From positions 1 through 8,853 of the forward strand of contig CAUHML010000133.1 of the NCBI GenBank assembly GCA_959606905.1: 8,853 bases of DNA, given 5' to 3'. Under the pieces are notes generated by a model that searched no databases, had not been told where the DNA came from, and worked only from the letters and a program-made list of their open reading frames with translations. Each line of letters opens with the position of its first letter. Positions within the stretch are counted from its first letter, which is position 1. Below, one piece after another: positions 7,699 through 8,853 of this stretch. The stretch comes from an uncultured Bacteroides sp. GTDB lineage: Bacteria; Bacteroidota; Bacteroidia; Bacteroidales; Bacteroidaceae. Position numbers and translations under genes: made by a program.

Positions 7699-7791
7699 GA
7701 TATGACATAATCGTTTGTTCCTTAATAATTTACATCACAAATATTGTCTGATCTCCATGGCTGTCCCGTTAATATTTCGTATCTTTATGCC

Positions 7792-8853
7792 ATGAAAAAG
7801 GATGAGATCATAGAGTTATTGAAGGAACAAATCAAGGGATTACGGGATGACAACAACAGGCTTCTGGTCCAGATAGATGCTTTGACAAAAGAGGTCTCCT
7901 CCCTTAAGGAGGCACTCCTTCAAAAAGGTGAATCCCTTGGCAGGCAACAACGCATTGCCAAGGGACTCGCCAAACTTGTATCCAACACATCCGAACGGCA
8001 ACAGGCTCCCCGGCCTGCTCTGTCCGAAGAGGAGAGGCGGAAGGCAGAAGCGGAAAAAGCCGCCGGGCGTAAAGCCAGGAAGAACAATGGGGCCAGACGT
8101 GACATGCATTATGAGCTGGAGGAGGAGGAACATGTCGTTTATCCCGATGATCCCGGTTTTGACATCAATAAAGCCCGGCTGTTTACTCCCACTCCCAGAA
8201 TATGCGTCCGCTATGAATGTGTCCCCATGCGCTTCATCAAGCACGTCTACAAGATACACACCTATACGCAGGACGGCCGCCTGTTTGAGGGAAAAACACC
8301 GGCTTCGGCTTTCCTGAATTCCAGCAATGACAGCTCATTCATTGCCGGAATGATAAAATTACGTTACATACAATCACTGCCTGTAGAAAGAATCATCAGC
8401 TACTTCGAAGGTTATGGCTTTACGCTGAAGAAACCCACGGCCCATAAGTTGATGGAGAAAGCCTCAGGCCTCTTCGAAAATCTTTATCAGTGTATCCGCA
8501 GACAACCTTGGGCGATCCTTATAAGGCAGCTAATGAAACCTATTACAAAATACTCGTCCCGGAAAAGAACAGTAAGGGAAAAGGAGTCCGCAAGGGATAC
8601 CTCTGGGTGGTTGTGGGTATAAACACCGGGATGATATATCTGCTCTACGATGACGGTTCCCGCTCTGAAAGAGTTATTCTTAACGAATTAGGCAGTTGCA
8701 AGGGCATCTAAAAGTGACGGCTACTCACCTTACCGGAAACTCGAAAGCGATGCTTATCCCCATATCACACGCATCCCGTGCCTGCAACATATAAAACGGA
8801 AATTTATAGATAGCGGTGAGAACGACCCGGATGTAAAAAGAAGCGTGGAACTG
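7792..8853 (+). pseudogene. tnpC: IS66 DDE transposase TnpC, frameshifted and partial
   Basis: Translation should begin at ATG 7792 (MKKDEIIELLKEQ). A heptad leucine-zipper region covers about residues 5-45, followed by a basic KAEAEKAAGRKARK stretch. I see no clear CxxC zinc-finger pair. The DDE domain begins around FLNSSNDSSFIAGMI. A one-base loss near 8499 shifts the frame; the first frame then stops at 8622. The homologous protein continues in the next frame (TTLGDPYKAANETYYKIL, then VGINTGMIYLLYDDGSRSE) to a stop at 8709-8711. A second, apparently two-base, loss near 8709-8712 restores the original frame (SDGYSPYRKLESDAYPHITR) to the window's edge. The expected catalytic ADET motif reads ANET (AAT at 8532-8534), replacing the first aspartate of the triad. 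The second, in SDGY (8716-8718), is kept. The 3' end lies outside the window. Confidence 0.85.

Larger units (their letters stand above)
6895..8853 (+). mobile_element. Partial, inactivated IS66-family insertion sequence
   Basis: Three consecutive forward genes match the IS66 order: tnpA, tnpB overlapping its end, then tnpC, the DDE transposase. The element continues past the window, so its right end is not visible. The left end is placed at about 6895, where ATAAGCGTCTCC resembles the GTAAGCG-type terminus of IS66 elements with one change; this boundary is from memory and uncertain. IS66 elements normally make an 8-bp target duplication, which cannot be tested here. All three genes carry disabling changes, so the copy should not transpose by itself. 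It reads away from susC and lies about 540 bases upstream of it. Confidence 0.75.

Noticed and set aside
7744..7791. An upstream ATG (7744) for tnpC adding 16 residues
   Set aside because: The added residues are not transposase-like, and MKKDEIIELL at 7792 is a typical IS66 TnpC start leading straight into the leucine zipper.
7840..8317. Open frames on both strands overlapping tnpC
   Set aside because: They are shadows of the tnpC frame, which has clear IS66 transposase similarity.
1..8853. Frameshifts as mere sequencing error
   Set aside because: Several lesions are substitutions creating stops or changing a catalytic residue, and 5.1 kb of susCD shows no indel, so a generally high error rate is unlikely.
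1..8853. CRISPR arrays, tRNA or rRNA genes, and defence-system genes
   Set aside because: No regularly spaced direct repeats, no tRNA-like cloverleaf and no defence-family motifs were seen on either strand.

Overview
The window looks like an accessory region of a gut Bacteroidales genome (Bacteroides or a close relative). Three things support this: an adjacent SusC/SusD outer-membrane pair, a promoter-like TTTG / TAnnTTTG signal of the Bacteroidetes type upstream of susC, and flanking remnants whose predicted proteins resemble Bacteroides conjugation and IS66-family proteins. The taxonomic call rests on gene content and remembered family features; no search was run.

Layout. Positions 1-979 (+) hold a badly decayed 3' part of a TraG/VirD4-type conjugation coupling protein. 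Positions 980-1267 are an AT-rich gap between convergent genes. It contains a long imperfect inverted repeat that may be the fused ends of a deleted insertion sequence, a candidate bidirectional terminator and a smaller palindrome. Positions 1268-6351 (-) carry an intact two-gene operon, susC then susD, separated by 2 bases. Upstream of susC lies a very AT-rich leader (about 6352-6640) with a good promoter candidate and a perfect 14-bp palindrome near the predicted transcription start. Positions about 6640-6894 are unassigned. From about 6895 to the window's end is a partial IS66-family element (+) with tnpA, tnpB and tnpC. All three carry inactivating changes: a stop codon near the start of tnpA, a stop near the start of tnpB, and two frameshifts plus a changed catalytic residue in tnpC.

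How it works together. The only functional-looking genes are susC and susD. They should form a TonB-dependent 'pedal-bin' importer: a 22-strand outer-membrane barrel (SusC) capped by a surface lipoprotein (SusD) that captures a glycan or other large nutrient. No degradative enzyme, SusE/F-like lipoprotein or regulator is visible here, so the substrate cannot be named. The contrast between an undamaged 5.1-kb operon and heavily mutated neighbours suggests that selection maintains the transporter after the mobile DNA around it decayed. I found no convincing novel defence or other undescribed system in the window.
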